Assembly: GCA_026986085.1 (NCBI GenBank)
Contig: JALSPE010000131.1
Location: forward strand, 1 to 18,547
Direction: 5' to 3'
DNA from: Campylobacteraceae bacterium
GTDB taxonomy: Bacteria; Campylobacterota; Campylobacteria; Campylobacterales; Sulfurovaceae
Length of the DNA stretch: 18,547 bases
The notes beneath the pieces are model-generated. The model did not search any database and was not told the origin of the DNA. It saw nothing but the letters and a program-made list of their open reading frames with translations. Numbering within the stretch: the first letter of the stretch is position 1; each line of letters begins with the position of its first letter. A program made the position numbers and the translations under genes. Positions 7,167-15,405 of this stretch are shown here, piece by piece.

Positions 7167-8312
7167 ATGCCACATATTAAAGTAGAACCATTTGATACAA
7201 ACTTAATTGATAGTAGTATTGGTTTTGTTGAGTTTGTAGCTAAATCTAATGGTGTTGATATTGCTTTAGTAGTTCATAATGGGGTGAGGCTATTTTTAGA
7301 TATTGTAAAGAGGGAGAGAGAGTATTTAATTAAACCAAATGGTGTAACAAAAGTTTCAGATACTCATATATTAAAAGAGATATTAAATAGATTTGCTAAA
7401 GAGTTTAATTTAAAAGTTTTGAGTTCTAATACAAATATAAAGCCCTATAAACCAAAAAGTGCACATTGGGCATTAAAAAGTATAGAGGATTTTTATGACT
7501 TTAAGAGTAGTTATAAAAATATTAAATTAGAGCTTGGTTTTGGAAGTGCTAGACATCTGTTATATAGGGCAAAGCAAGAGAGAGATACTCTATTTATTGG
7601 GATAGAGATACATACACCATCTATTAATCAGTTATTAAAACAGATTAATTTACAAAGTATTGAGAACATTATAGTTGTAAATTATGATGCTAGATTGTTA
7701 TTAGAGATGCTCCCTTCTAATATTTTGGATATAATATATGTTCATTTTCCTGTTCCGTGGGATAAAAAGCCCCATAGAAGAGTAATTAGCAGATATTTTT
7801 TAGATGAGTCTTTAAGAGTATTAAAGAAGGGAGGGTTTTTAGAGCTTAGAAGTGATAGTCAAAACTATTATGAGTATTCACTAGATATATTTAGCCAACC
7901 CAAAGTTTGTAGTTTTAGTGTTAAGAAGAATATAGATATAGATATTATAAGTAAGTATGAAGAGCGATGGAGAGGGATGAATAAAGATATCTATACTTTA
8001 AGGGTTGATTCTTTGGAGATATCTGAAGATAGAGTATTGGATATCGATTTTGAGTTTGATATTAACAGCATAGATGATTTGGATTTTCCAAGCAAGAGTA
8101 TAGTAAAAGATGACTATTTTGTCCATTTTGGAAAAAGTTTTAAATATAGTAGAGGTTTTGTTGTAGAGGTCTCATTTGGTAGTTTTGGTATGCCAGAGAA
8201 GAAGATGATTGTGTGTGATGGTAGCCAATGCTACTATTTACCTTCAAATCCTGTTAAGAGTTTAGTAAATAAAAAGGCTCATAATTTAATAAAAGAGGTA
8301 TTAAATGGCTAG
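7167..8312 (+). CDS. trmB: tRNA (guanine-N7-)-methyltransferase, long Campylobacterota form
   Basis: TrmB makes m7G at position 46 of tRNA with SAM. The Rossmann core lies in the middle of the 381-residue product: SAM-binding LELGFGSARH (121-130), IGIEIH (144-149) and the hallmark FPVPWDKKPHRR (184-195), which corresponds to the family FPDPWPKKRHxKRR. A usual TrmB has 220-250 residues. Here about 115 precede and 140 follow the core, an extended form I recall from Campylobacter. The ATG at 7167 is two bases after the FN3 gene stop, with only a weak purine-rich ribosome site. The end overlaps ftsE by eight bases. The extensions show no motif that I recognise. Confidence 0.93.
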   Translation: MPHIKVEPFDTNLIDSSIGFVEFVAKSNGVDIALVVHNGVRLFLDIVKREREYLIKPNGVTKVSDTHILKEILNRFAKEFNLKVLSSNTNIKPYKPKSAHWALKSIEDFYDFKSSYKNIKLELGFGSARHLLYRAKQERDTLFIGIEIHTPSINQLLKQINLQSIENIIVVNYDARLLLEMLPSNILDIIYVHFPVPWDKKPHRRVISRYFLDESLRVLKKGGFLELRSDSQNYYEYSLDIFSQPKVCSFSVKKNIDIDIISKYEERWRGMNKDIYTLRVDSLEISEDRVLDIDFEFDINSIDDLDFPSKSIVKDDYFVHFGKSFKYSRGFVVEVSFGSFGMPEKKMIVCDGSQCYYLPSNPVKSLVNKKAHNLIKEVLNG

Positions 8313-8979
8313 TGTAATTTCTGCTAATAATTTAACTTTAGCATATGAGGGTGGAAAGAGTATTGTTATTAATAATATAAATTTTACTATTGAGCAGGGA
8401 GAGTTTGTATTTATAACCGGACCTAGTGGTAGTGGTAAATCTACACTTTTGAAATCTATGTATGGACAGATTAAACCATATGATGGCACTTTGCATATTG
8501 GTGGGTTGAATATGAGTAGTATAAAAAAGGGGCAACTGTTACAACTTAGAAGAAATATAGGCGTTATATTTCAAGATTATAAGCTTATTAATGAGTGGAG
8601 TGTAGAGAAAAATGTTGTTTTACCACTTATAATTACTGGATATAGCTTAGATGTTCAAAAGGTTCAAGCAGAGAAGCTTTTATCTCATGTTAGATTGAGT
8701 GAATATGCAAATAAGTATCCATTGGAGCTTAGTGGTGGTGAACAGCAAAGAGTTGGTGTTGCTAGGGCTCTATCTAAAAATCCATTTTTGATTTTGGCAG
8801 ATGAGCCAACAGGTAACTTGGATGAGTTTTCATCTGGAGTTGTTTGGGATTTACTAGAGAATGCTTGTGACCAGTTGAATGCAACTGTGGTAGTTGTTAC
8901 GCATAAAATTCCTACAATATTTAATATACCTTATCGTCATTTTATAATTGAGAATGGAGGCGTTCATGAAGTCCATTAA
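8305..8979 (+). CDS. ftsE: Cell-division ABC transporter ATP-binding protein FtsE
   Basis: FtsE is the cytoplasmic ATPase of the FtsEX complex, which couples ATP hydrolysis at the division site to activation of periplasmic cell-wall hydrolases rather than to transport. The 224-residue product carries the full ABC set: Walker A GPSGSGKST (39-47), Q-loop VIFQDYKL (87-94, Q90), signature LSGGEQQRV (142-150), Walker B LILADEP (162-168, E167 catalytic) and H-loop H200. Length and motifs fit FtsE rather than the LolD/MacB branch, and the following gene is FtsX. The ATG at 8305 lies inside the trmB end, with AGAGG at 8294-8298. Confidence 0.96.
   Translation: MASVISANNLTLAYEGGKSIVINNINFTIEQGEFVFITGPSGSGKSTLLKSMYGQIKPYDGTLHIGGLNMSSIKKGQLLQLRRNIGVIFQDYKLINEWSVEKNVVLPLIITGYSLDVQKVQAEKLLSHVRLSEYANKYPLELSGGEQQRVGVARALSKNPFLILADEPTGNLDEFSSGVVWDLLENACDQLNATVVVVTHKIPTIFNIPYRHFIIENGGVHEVH
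8955..8960 (+). promoter_or_regulatory. Shine-Dalgarno site deciding the ftsX start
   Basis: TGGAGG at 8955-8960 is a near-perfect ribosome-binding site five bases before the ATG at 8966. An upstream in-frame TTG at 8948 would give six more residues but has no such site before it. Confidence 0.75.
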
Positions 8980-9784
8980 AGAGCATATGATGTTTATATT
9001 GCCACTTATGGCAATGTTGATTGGAGTTGAGTTTATTTTAATTTTTAATAGAGTAACTACAAGTTATGAGCAGAAGTTAAAAAATGAGTATGCAATTTTA
9101 GTTGTTAGTAAAAAGCAACTATCTACCCCAATAGCTAGAGGGGTAAGCAGTAAAATAGATAGTGTTGAAGCGATGAATAGAGAGGATATTGCAAAAGAGG
9201 TAACTTCTGGAATGCAAGATACTGCTATGGTTGCTATAATGAAGGATTTGCCATACTTTTACCGTATCCATTTGAATAGATATCTATCTCTAGAAGAGTT
9301 AAAAGATATTCAGGCAAAATTAAAAGGTATAGATGGTGTATTGAATGTAGAGATATTTGGTGAAAATTATCACTCAAAGCATACAATGTTTAGATTGGTT
9401 AAATTGATACTAAATATATTTATAATAATGCTTTTTGTAGTTAGTATATTCTTGGTTGTAAAGCAGATGGAAGTTTGGCAATTGGCTCATAAAGATAGAA
9501 TGAAGATTATGGAGATTTTTGGAGCTCCAATGATGCTCAGGAGTGGTATTTTATTTAAGATAGCTTTTATTGATGCTATAATTGCAACACTATTGAATAT
9601 AGGAATATTTGTCTATTTAAATATAAGTTGGGCAAAGAGTAGCGATATTAATTTTATAAAAGAGAATCAAGGGGCATTAATAAATGTTAGTGATTTTATA
9701 TTGATGCTATTTACTGCAATTGTTATTGTTTCAGTATCTGTTTTTATAGTTGCAGTTCAATCTAGTGAGGTTCCAGAGGGATGA
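8966..9784 (+). CDS. ftsX: Cell-division membrane protein FtsX
   Basis: FtsX is the membrane partner of FtsE. In E. coli its large periplasmic loop recruits EnvC and passes on the conformational signal from ATP hydrolysis. From the ATG at 8966 the product has 272 residues with four membrane segments, about 8-28, 145-165, 196-219 and 243-265, and a periplasmic loop of about 115 residues between the first two: the FtsX layout. It has almost no cytoplasmic N-terminal extension, so it is shorter than E. coli FtsX (about 350). It overlaps ftsE by 14 bases and the next gene by four (ATGA). I chose this start for its strong ribosome site; a TTG at 8948 is the alternative. Confidence 0.93.
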   Translation: MKSIKEHMMFILPLMAMLIGVEFILIFNRVTTSYEQKLKNEYAILVVSKKQLSTPIARGVSSKIDSVEAMNREDIAKEVTSGMQDTAMVAIMKDLPYFYRIHLNRYLSLEELKDIQAKLKGIDGVLNVEIFGENYHSKHTMFRLVKLILNIFIIMLFVVSIFLVVKQMEVWQLAHKDRMKIMEIFGAPMMLRSGILFKIAFIDAIIATLLNIGIFVYLNISWAKSSDINFIKENQGALINVSDFILMLFTAIVIVSVSVFIVAVQSSEVPEG

Positions 9785-11037
9785 GATTAATATTTTCTAT
9801 TTTGTTAATTGTATCTGTAGTTAATGGTGGTTTACCAAAAGAGCTCTTTAGCAAGATAAATGAGTCTAAAAAGTCATTAACTCAGACAAATAAAGAGAAG
9901 AGTATAACCAATAAGCAGCTTCAAGATATTGCAAATAAGATAAAAAAGATAGAACAAGAGATAGATATATATGATAAAAAGCTACAAGAGCTTGATAAAT
10001 TTATTAAAACTGAGCAAAGAAGATATAAAGAGTCAGTAGCAGAGATTCAGGGTATTGACAATATGGTAAAAGAGTTAGATAGTGATATAGAGGCAAGAAA
10101 AAAAGAGTTTGCTAAAAAATTATCTAAAAGTCTTGGAACAGTTATTGCAAAAGATAAGAGTGGTGAGAAAGATGAGAGAAGTGTAGTTTTAAAAGAGGTA
10201 TATAGCCGATATAAAAATTACTCTCAACAAGAGTTACTGAAGTTATCTAAAAATATTGAGCAGAAGAAAGCTTTAAGAGAGAATCTTTTAAAAAGAAGAG
10301 AGGAGATAGCTTCTAACATTAAAGATATTAGTAGAAAAAGAAAAATTTATAATAAAGAGAAAGCACAAAAGAAGAAATTGCTTTTAAAGTTATCAAAAGA
10401 GCAAAAACAATATTCTGGCAGACTTAAAAAGATATTTAAGAAGCAAACATTAATTAGAACTACATTGGCAAGATTAAATATATTAAGGCAAGATGCCGCA
10501 AAAGAGTCAAAAAGAAGAGAGTTAGAGCTTAAAAAGAGAATACGAAGCTTAAAGAATATAAAATTTGCTGATGGAAAGGTAGCTAAAGTTAATAGAGGCA
10601 GTAGTGTAAAGAGTTACGGAAGCTCATATGTTGCTGAGAGAATTTATAAATATAGAGGAGTTAAGACAATACCTCCACTGAAATCTCCTAAAGTTATAAA
10701 GAGTTTTGGAACATTTATTGACCCAATATATAAGATAAGGTCTCACAGTGATTCATTAACTCTGGTTTCTAAAAGTAGAGATAACAGGGTTTATAATGTT
10801 ATGAATGGAGAGGTTGTGTTTGTTGGTAAAAATGCAATGTTTGGTAAATTAATTATTATAAAGCATAGTAATGGATTGCATACTATCTATGCAGATTTAA
10901 ATAAATTTTCTCCATTTATAAAAAAGGGTTCAAAAGTTAAAAAAGGGACTGTCATAGGAAAGATTAGAAGAAAATTGATATTTCAAGCAACAAAAGATGG
11001 TGCATTAATAAACCCAGCTAGGTTATTGAAAATTTAG
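9781..11037 (+). CDS. envC: EnvC-like murein hydrolase activator (coiled coil plus degenerate LytM/M23 domain)
   Basis: EnvC-type proteins bind the FtsX periplasmic loop through a coiled coil and use an inactive LytM domain to switch on amidases at the septum. The 418-residue product has a signal peptide (1-16), a long Lys/Glu-rich coiled coil (about 20-250) and a C-terminal LytM/M23 fold (about 300-415: SFGTFIDP, VYNVMNGEVVFVG, KHSNGLHTIYADL). The metal site appears lost. The first motif is S-H322-S-D-S instead of HxGxD, YAHL has become YADL (D372), and the HLH triad is K398-L-I400. It is therefore expected to be an activator, not a peptidase. A cognate amidase is encoded at 16490. The start overlaps ftsX by four bases. 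The symbol is by function and position; C. jejuni Cj1275c occupies this place, as I recall. Confidence 0.88.
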   Translation: MRLIFSILLIVSVVNGGLPKELFSKINESKKSLTQTNKEKSITNKQLQDIANKIKKIEQEIDIYDKKLQELDKFIKTEQRRYKESVAEIQGIDNMVKELDSDIEARKKEFAKKLSKSLGTVIAKDKSGEKDERSVVLKEVYSRYKNYSQQELLKLSKNIEQKKALRENLLKRREEIASNIKDISRKRKIYNKEKAQKKKLLLKLSKEQKQYSGRLKKIFKKQTLIRTTLARLNILRQDAAKESKRRELELKKRIRSLKNIKFADGKVAKVNRGSSVKSYGSSYVAERIYKYRGVKTIPPLKSPKVIKSFGTFIDPIYKIRSHSDSLTLVSKSRDNRVYNVMNGEVVFVGKNAMFGKLIIIKHSNGLHTIYADLNKFSPFIKKGSKVKKGTVIGKIRRKLIFQATKDGALINPARLLKI

Positions 11038-11059
11038 CTCTAATTATAAACTCTTTTGG

Positions 11060-11065
11060 TATAAT
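11060..11065 (+). promoter_or_regulatory. Promoter upstream of pyrH (-10 box)
   Basis: TATAAT at 11060-11065, preceded by TTTTGG at 11054-11059, matches the Campylobacterota sigma-70 pattern of a T-rich stretch and G before TATAAT, without a defined -35. Transcription would begin near 11072, leaving an untranslated leader of about 33 bases with AAAGG at 11095-11099 before the pyrH ATG. It lies in the 68-bp gap after the envC-like gene. Confidence 0.72.
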
Positions 11066-11105
11066 TTCGACAACTCTCGTTGAACATAATATAGAAAGGT
11101 TTTAT

Positions 11106-11813
11106 ATGGCTAAAAGAGTTTTAGTTAAGTTTTCTGGCGAAGCTTTGGCAGGAGATGATGGTTATGGTATAGATACAACTATACTTAAATATATAGCAAG
11201 TGAGATAAAAGAGTTAGTTAATAACGGTATTGAGGTTGCTATTGTTGTTGGTGGTGGTAATATAATTAGGGGTGTAAGTGCTGCTAAAGATGGTATTATA
11301 AAACGAACAAGTGGTGACTATATGGGTATGCTTGCTACTGTTATTAATGGTGTGGCAATTCAAGAGGCATTAGAGAGTATAGGTGTTGAGAGTAGATTGC
11401 AATCAGCAATTGATATGCATCAAATTGGTGAGAGCTTTATTGTTCGTCGTGCTATAAGACACTTAGAAAAGGGTAGGGTTGTAGTTTTTGCAGCAGGGAC
11501 TGGAAATCCATACTTTACAACAGATACAGCAGCAACTTTGAGAGCTAGTGAAATTGGTGCAGAGCTTTTAATAAAAGCTACAAAAGTTGATGGTGTTTAT
11601 GATAGGGATCCAAATAGATATGATGATGCAAAAAAACTTAATGAGATTAGTTATGATAAAGCATTAGGTGAGCATATAAAGGTAATGGATGATACAGCAA
11701 TTGCATTGGCAAAAGAGAATAAACTACCAATAGTAGTTTGCAATATGTTTGAAAAGAGTAATTTACTCTCTATAATAAATGGTGATTATTCACTATGTTC
11801 AATAGTTAAATAA
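11106..11813 (+). CDS. pyrH: Uridylate kinase (UMP kinase)
   Basis: PyrH phosphorylates UMP to UDP in pyrimidine nucleotide synthesis; the bacterial enzyme is a hexamer of the amino-acid-kinase fold. The 235-residue product has VKFSGEAL (7-14), the glycine loop VGGGNIIRG (48-56), GDYMGMLATVING (70-82), GTGNPYFTTDTAA (131-143) and the ATP-side TKVDGVYDRDP (169-179), all typical. AAAGG lies six bases before the ATG. It is first in its transcription unit behind a clear promoter, and nine bases separate it from rpoZ. Length and motifs are ordinary. Confidence 0.98.
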   Translation: MAKRVLVKFSGEALAGDDGYGIDTTILKYIASEIKELVNNGIEVAIVVGGGNIIRGVSAAKDGIIKRTSGDYMGMLATVINGVAIQEALESIGVESRLQSAIDMHQIGESFIVRRAIRHLEKGRVVVFAAGTGNPYFTTDTAATLRASEIGAELLIKATKVDGVYDRDPNRYDDAKKLNEISYDKALGEHIKVMDDTAIALAKENKLPIVVCNMFEKSNLLSIINGDYSLCSIVK

Positions 11814-11822
11814 AGGATTAAT

Positions 11823-12029
11823 ATGAGATTAGAAACAATAACAGCAAAGGCTTTAGAGAGATACGATTTTGATAGATATCTATTGTCAAAAGCAGTTGGT
11901 TTAAGAGCAGAAGAGCTTACAAAAGGAGCTAAACCTCTAGTAGATATGGATATAAAAGAGAATAAAGCAGCAGATATAGCGATATATGAAATTGCTGAGG
12001 GTAAATTAGAGATAATAAAAGAGAGTTGA
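11823..12029 (+). CDS. rpoZ: RNA polymerase omega subunit
   Basis: Omega chaperones the beta-prime subunit into RNA polymerase and forms part of ppGpp-binding site 1 in E. coli. The 68-residue product fits the short omega family: an N-terminal MRLETITAKALE segment, RYLLSKAVGLRAEEL (18-32) and an acidic C-terminal tail. The identity is strengthened by position, directly between pyrH and spoT; rpoZ-spoT is also a pair in E. coli. AAAGGA precedes the ATG. The extreme N-terminus reads MRLET where E. coli has MARVT. Confidence 0.92.
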   Translation: MRLETITAKALERYDFDRYLLSKAVGLRAEELTKGAKPLVDMDIKENKAADIAIYEIAEGKLEIIKES

Positions 12030-12033
12030 ATTT

Positions 12034-14187
12034 GTGTCTAAAATAGTTGAGTTAATTTCTAAAATATCAACAGTAGATGATGCCAAGATAGTATTAGGTA
12101 GGCAGATAGAGATAGATGAAGATATTGAGTCTGCAATAGAGTTTGCTACAGTTGCCCATGAGGGGCAATTTAGAAAGAGTGGTGAACCCTATATCATTCA
12201 CCCAATTCTTGTTGCTTCTATTGTTGCTTCTACAACTTCAGATAAAGATATGACAATAGCAGCCTTGCTTCATGATGTTGTTGAAGATACTCCATTTACA
12301 TTTGAAGATATAGAGGGTAGGTATGGCTATGATGTAGCACTTTTGGTAAAAGGTTTAACCAAAATAGAGGAGTTACACGATAGTAATGAGGTTATTACAG
12401 ACTCTAATAAAAGATTGATTAAATCTGCTTTAAGTTTTAAAAATATGCTATTAACTTCTACAAAAGATAGTAGAGTTTTAATTATTAAGCTTTGCGATAG
12501 ACTTCATAATATGATGACTATGGATTCTCAGCCAGAGAGTAGCCAAAAGAGAATATCAGAAGAGACGCTAGTTGTATATACTCCAATTGCTCATAAGTTA
12601 GGTATGTCTAAGATTAAGAGATTGCTAGAAGATCTTAGTTTTAAATATATTTATCCAGATGAGTATAAAAGAATTGATGATTATATCTCTTCCCATAAAC
12701 AAGATTTGAATTTAAAGCTTAACAGTTTTGTAGAGAGTGTTAAGATATTGTTAAATGAGAATGGATTTCATAGGAATGATATTGAAATTGAGGGTAGGGT
12801 AAAGCACTACTATTCTATATATTTAAAGATGCAAAGGAAAGGTGTTAGTATTGAAGAGGTTTTAGATCTTTTAGCTATTCGTGTTGTAGTTAAAGAGCCT
12901 CTTTTGTGTTATAAGGCATTAGGTATTTTACACTTAAATTATACACCAATAATTGGGAGATTTAAAGATTATATTGCTTTACCAAAAGATAATGGGTATA
13001 GAACAATACACACTACTCTTTTTGTTGATGATTCTATTATAGAGGCACAAATTAGAACTCTTCATATGCACCATATTGCAGAGTGTGGTATTGCAGCACA
13101 CTGGAAATATAAGGGTGAAGAGCAAGGGAAAGTAAAATTAGATTGGATTAATGAGATATCTTCGGATAATAAGCCTATTGTAGATTTTTATGAGAGTGCT
13201 AAAGCTAATCTTTTTAGTGAAGAGGTGGTTGTTTTTTCTCCTAAAGGAGATAAATATACACTTCCTAAAGGTTCGGTAGTATTGGATTTTGCATATGCTA
13301 TTCATACTGATATTGGTAACTTGGCAACTTCGGCATTTGTAAATAAAGAGAAGGCATCTCTATTAACAAAGTTAAATAGTGGAGATATCGTATCAATAGT
13401 TACAGATGAGGAGTTTAGAGTTCACTGCTCTTGGGTTGATAGTGTTAAGACAAATAGAGCTAAAGAGGGTATTCGCTCTATGTGTAATCAGAAGCTAAAA
13501 GAGGTTAATACAAAAGTTGCTCTTGGTATTTTAGCTACAATCTTTAATAGCAGTTTTAAAGATATTAAAGATGCTATTGATGCTTTGAAATTATGGGATA
13601 ATATAGAGAAAGTTCCAACTAATTTAGGGTTATTAAAGAGTAAAATCAAAAAAATTGCAGCGTATAAAAATATTAAAGAGGTTAGATTTTGGGAGCTTTT
13701 AAAGAGGGGTTATAAAAAACCTCAATTAAAAAGTATAAAGAGATTCTCTTTTTATACAAATAGAACAATTGATGGTGTTGAGTTTGATTTTTGTTGTCAT
13801 CCTAAGTTAGGTGATGATATTGTGGCTTTATATAGCAGGGGTGGAGTTGTTATTCATCATAAATTGTGTAAAAAAGTATATGGTTTAATTAATGAAGAGA
13901 GAGATTTACTCTTTGTTAAATGGAATATTAAAAAGAGTCTTAAGTATCGTGTTGTAGTTGCTTTGCAAAATGATAAAGGTGCTTTATTGGAGTTACTTAA
14001 AGAGTTTAATAAGTTGGATTTAAATATAGTAAATATAGAGCTTGGTATTCAAAGTAGTGATAGAGCTGAGTATTGCAGATTAGAAGTTGAGAGTTCGTCT
14101 GAAAACAGCTACAATTTTAAAGAGATAATATCTAAAAAATTTAAAGTTATAGATTTTACCTCTTTAAAAGATGCATATAGAAGTTAG
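12034..14187 (+). CDS. spoT: Bifunctional (p)ppGpp synthetase/hydrolase, RelA/SpoT family
   Basis: The enzyme makes and degrades the alarmone (p)ppGpp. The 717-residue product has the full long-RSH layout. The HD hydrolase (about 30-190) has H56, the H80-D81 pair within HDVVED and D155 in CDRLHNM. The synthetase (about 235-345) has GRVKHYYSIYLKM (254-266), the RFKD motif (309-312) and EAQIRT (337-342). TGS spans about 397-458, a conserved-cysteine domain with C587, C588 and C612 follows, and an ACT domain covers about 637-715. RFKD is the form reported for bifunctional enzymes; RelA-only enzymes carry EXDD. Both active sites look intact. The start is GTG at 12034, four bases after rpoZ. Campylobacterota usually carry one such gene, so it is probably the only alarmone enzyme. 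Confidence 0.96.
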   Translation: MSKIVELISKISTVDDAKIVLGRQIEIDEDIESAIEFATVAHEGQFRKSGEPYIIHPILVASIVASTTSDKDMTIAALLHDVVEDTPFTFEDIEGRYGYDVALLVKGLTKIEELHDSNEVITDSNKRLIKSALSFKNMLLTSTKDSRVLIIKLCDRLHNMMTMDSQPESSQKRISEETLVVYTPIAHKLGMSKIKRLLEDLSFKYIYPDEYKRIDDYISSHKQDLNLKLNSFVESVKILLNENGFHRNDIEIEGRVKHYYSIYLKMQRKGVSIEEVLDLLAIRVVVKEPLLCYKALGILHLNYTPIIGRFKDYIALPKDNGYRTIHTTLFVDDSIIEAQIRTLHMHHIAECGIAAHWKYKGEEQGKVKLDWINEISSDNKPIVDFYESAKANLFSEEVVVFSPKGDKYTLPKGSVVLDFAYAIHTDIGNLATSAFVNKEKASLLTKLNSGDIVSIVTDEEFRVHCSWVDSVKTNRAKEGIRSMCNQKLKEVNTKVALGILATIFNSSFKDIKDAIDALKLWDNIEKVPTNLGLLKSKIKKIAAYKNIKEVRFWELLKRGYKKPQLKSIKRFSFYTNRTIDGVEFDFCCHPKLGDDIVALYSRGGVVIHHKLCKKVYGLINEERDLLFVKWNIKKSLKYRVVVALQNDKGALLELLKEFNKLDLNIVNIELGIQSSDRAEYCRLEVESSSENSYNFKEIISKKFKVIDFTSLKDAYRS

Positions 14188-14200
14188 ATAAGGAGATAGA

Positions 14201-15403
14201 GTGAGTATAGATAAAGCGTTAAATGAGATAAAAAGAGCTACAGCTGAGATAATAGATTTTGAGGCAATTGAAAAGTTAGTAACTGATTATTTTGAGAGTG
14301 GAAAAGAGTATAGTGTGAAGCTTGGACTTGATCCAACTTCGCCAGATATACATTTGGGTCATACAGTTATTTTACAAAAGATGGCTACATTTCAAAAATA
14401 TGGAGCTAATATACAACTTATTGTTGGAGATTTTACTGCATCTATTGGAGACCCAACAGGAAAGAGTGAGACTAGAAAAGTTTTATCTTTTGAAGAGATT
14501 GAGAAGAATGCTGCTACATATAAAGAGCAGATTTTTAAAGTTTTAGATGAGAGTAAGACAACTGTATATTTTAACTCTGAGTGGTTAGATAAGCTTGGAA
14601 GTCGAGGAATGGTGCAACTTACAAGAGAGTATAGTGTTGCAAGGATGTTAGAGAGAGATGATTTTGAGAAGAGATATAAGAGTGGAAAAAGTATATCTGT
14701 ATCTGAGTTTTTATATCCTTTAATGCAAGGTTATGACAGTGTTGCATTAAAGAGTGATATTGAAATTGGTGGAACTGATCAAAAATTTAATATACTTATG
14801 GGAAGACATCTGCAAAGGTCGTATGGAGTAGGTAAAGAACAAGCAGTTTTATTAATGCCTATAATTGAAGGTTTAGATGGCGTTCAAAAGATGAGTAAAT
14901 CTTTAAATAACTATATTGGTGTTACTGATGCTCCAAATGATATGTTTGCAAAAATTATGTCTGTTTCTGATGAGTTGATGTGGAGATATTATGATCTGCT
15001 TAGCTCTAAAAGTATAGAAGAGATAGAGAGGCTAAAAGCTGGAGTTGAGGGAGCAGAGGTGCACCCTAAAAAGGTAAAAGAGGATTTAGCTTATGAGATT
15101 ACAGCTAGATTTCACAGTGAAGATGATGCAAAAGCTGCTCTAGAAGCATTTAATAAGCAGTTTAAGCAAAATCAGATACCAGATGATATACCTGAATTTG
15201 ATTTAGAAGAGGGTATTTGGATATGTAAAGCACTTGTAGAGTCTGGTATAGAGCCATCTACAAGTCAGGGAAGAAGAGATATAAAACAAGGAGCTGTTAG
15301 GATTAATCAAGAGAAAATTGGTGATGAGCAGTTGAAATTAAGTAAAGGTGAGTATATTTTACAAGTAGGTAAGAGAAAATTTGCAAAAGTAAAGGTAGGA
15401 TAG
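14201..15403 (+). CDS. tyrS: Tyrosyl-tRNA synthetase
   Basis: TyrS charges tRNA-Tyr. The 400-residue class I synthetase has the HIGH motif as HLGH (51-54) within LGLDPTSPDIHLGH, the tyrosine-pocket segment IGGTDQKFN (189-197) and KMSKS (230-234). A C-terminal S4 RNA-binding domain covers about 335-400. The form belongs to the TyrZ-like group, in which the ATP motif region begins KLGLDPTSPD, common in this phylum. GTG at 14201 follows AAGGAG at 14190-14195 with five bases between. It lies 13 bases after spoT and two bases before the flavoprotein gene. Confidence 0.97.
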   Translation: MSIDKALNEIKRATAEIIDFEAIEKLVTDYFESGKEYSVKLGLDPTSPDIHLGHTVILQKMATFQKYGANIQLIVGDFTASIGDPTGKSETRKVLSFEEIEKNAATYKEQIFKVLDESKTTVYFNSEWLDKLGSRGMVQLTREYSVARMLERDDFEKRYKSGKSISVSEFLYPLMQGYDSVALKSDIEIGGTDQKFNILMGRHLQRSYGVGKEQAVLLMPIIEGLDGVQKMSKSLNNYIGVTDAPNDMFAKIMSVSDELMWRYYDLLSSKSIEEIERLKAGVEGAEVHPKKVKEDLAYEITARFHSEDDAKAALEAFNKQFKQNQIPDDIPEFDLEEGIWICKALVESGIEPSTSQGRRDIKQGAVRINQEKIGDEQLKLSKGEYILQVGKRKFAKVKVG

Positions 15404-15405
15404 TT

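Noticed and set aside
8948..8965. TTG start at 8948 for ftsX
   Set aside because: The ATG at 8966 has TGGAGG at an ideal distance and gives a normal FtsX N-terminus just before the first membrane segment.
9781..11037. Active M23 endopeptidase as the product of this gene
   Set aside because: The positions of the zinc ligands hold D, K and I, so a non-catalytic activator fits better.
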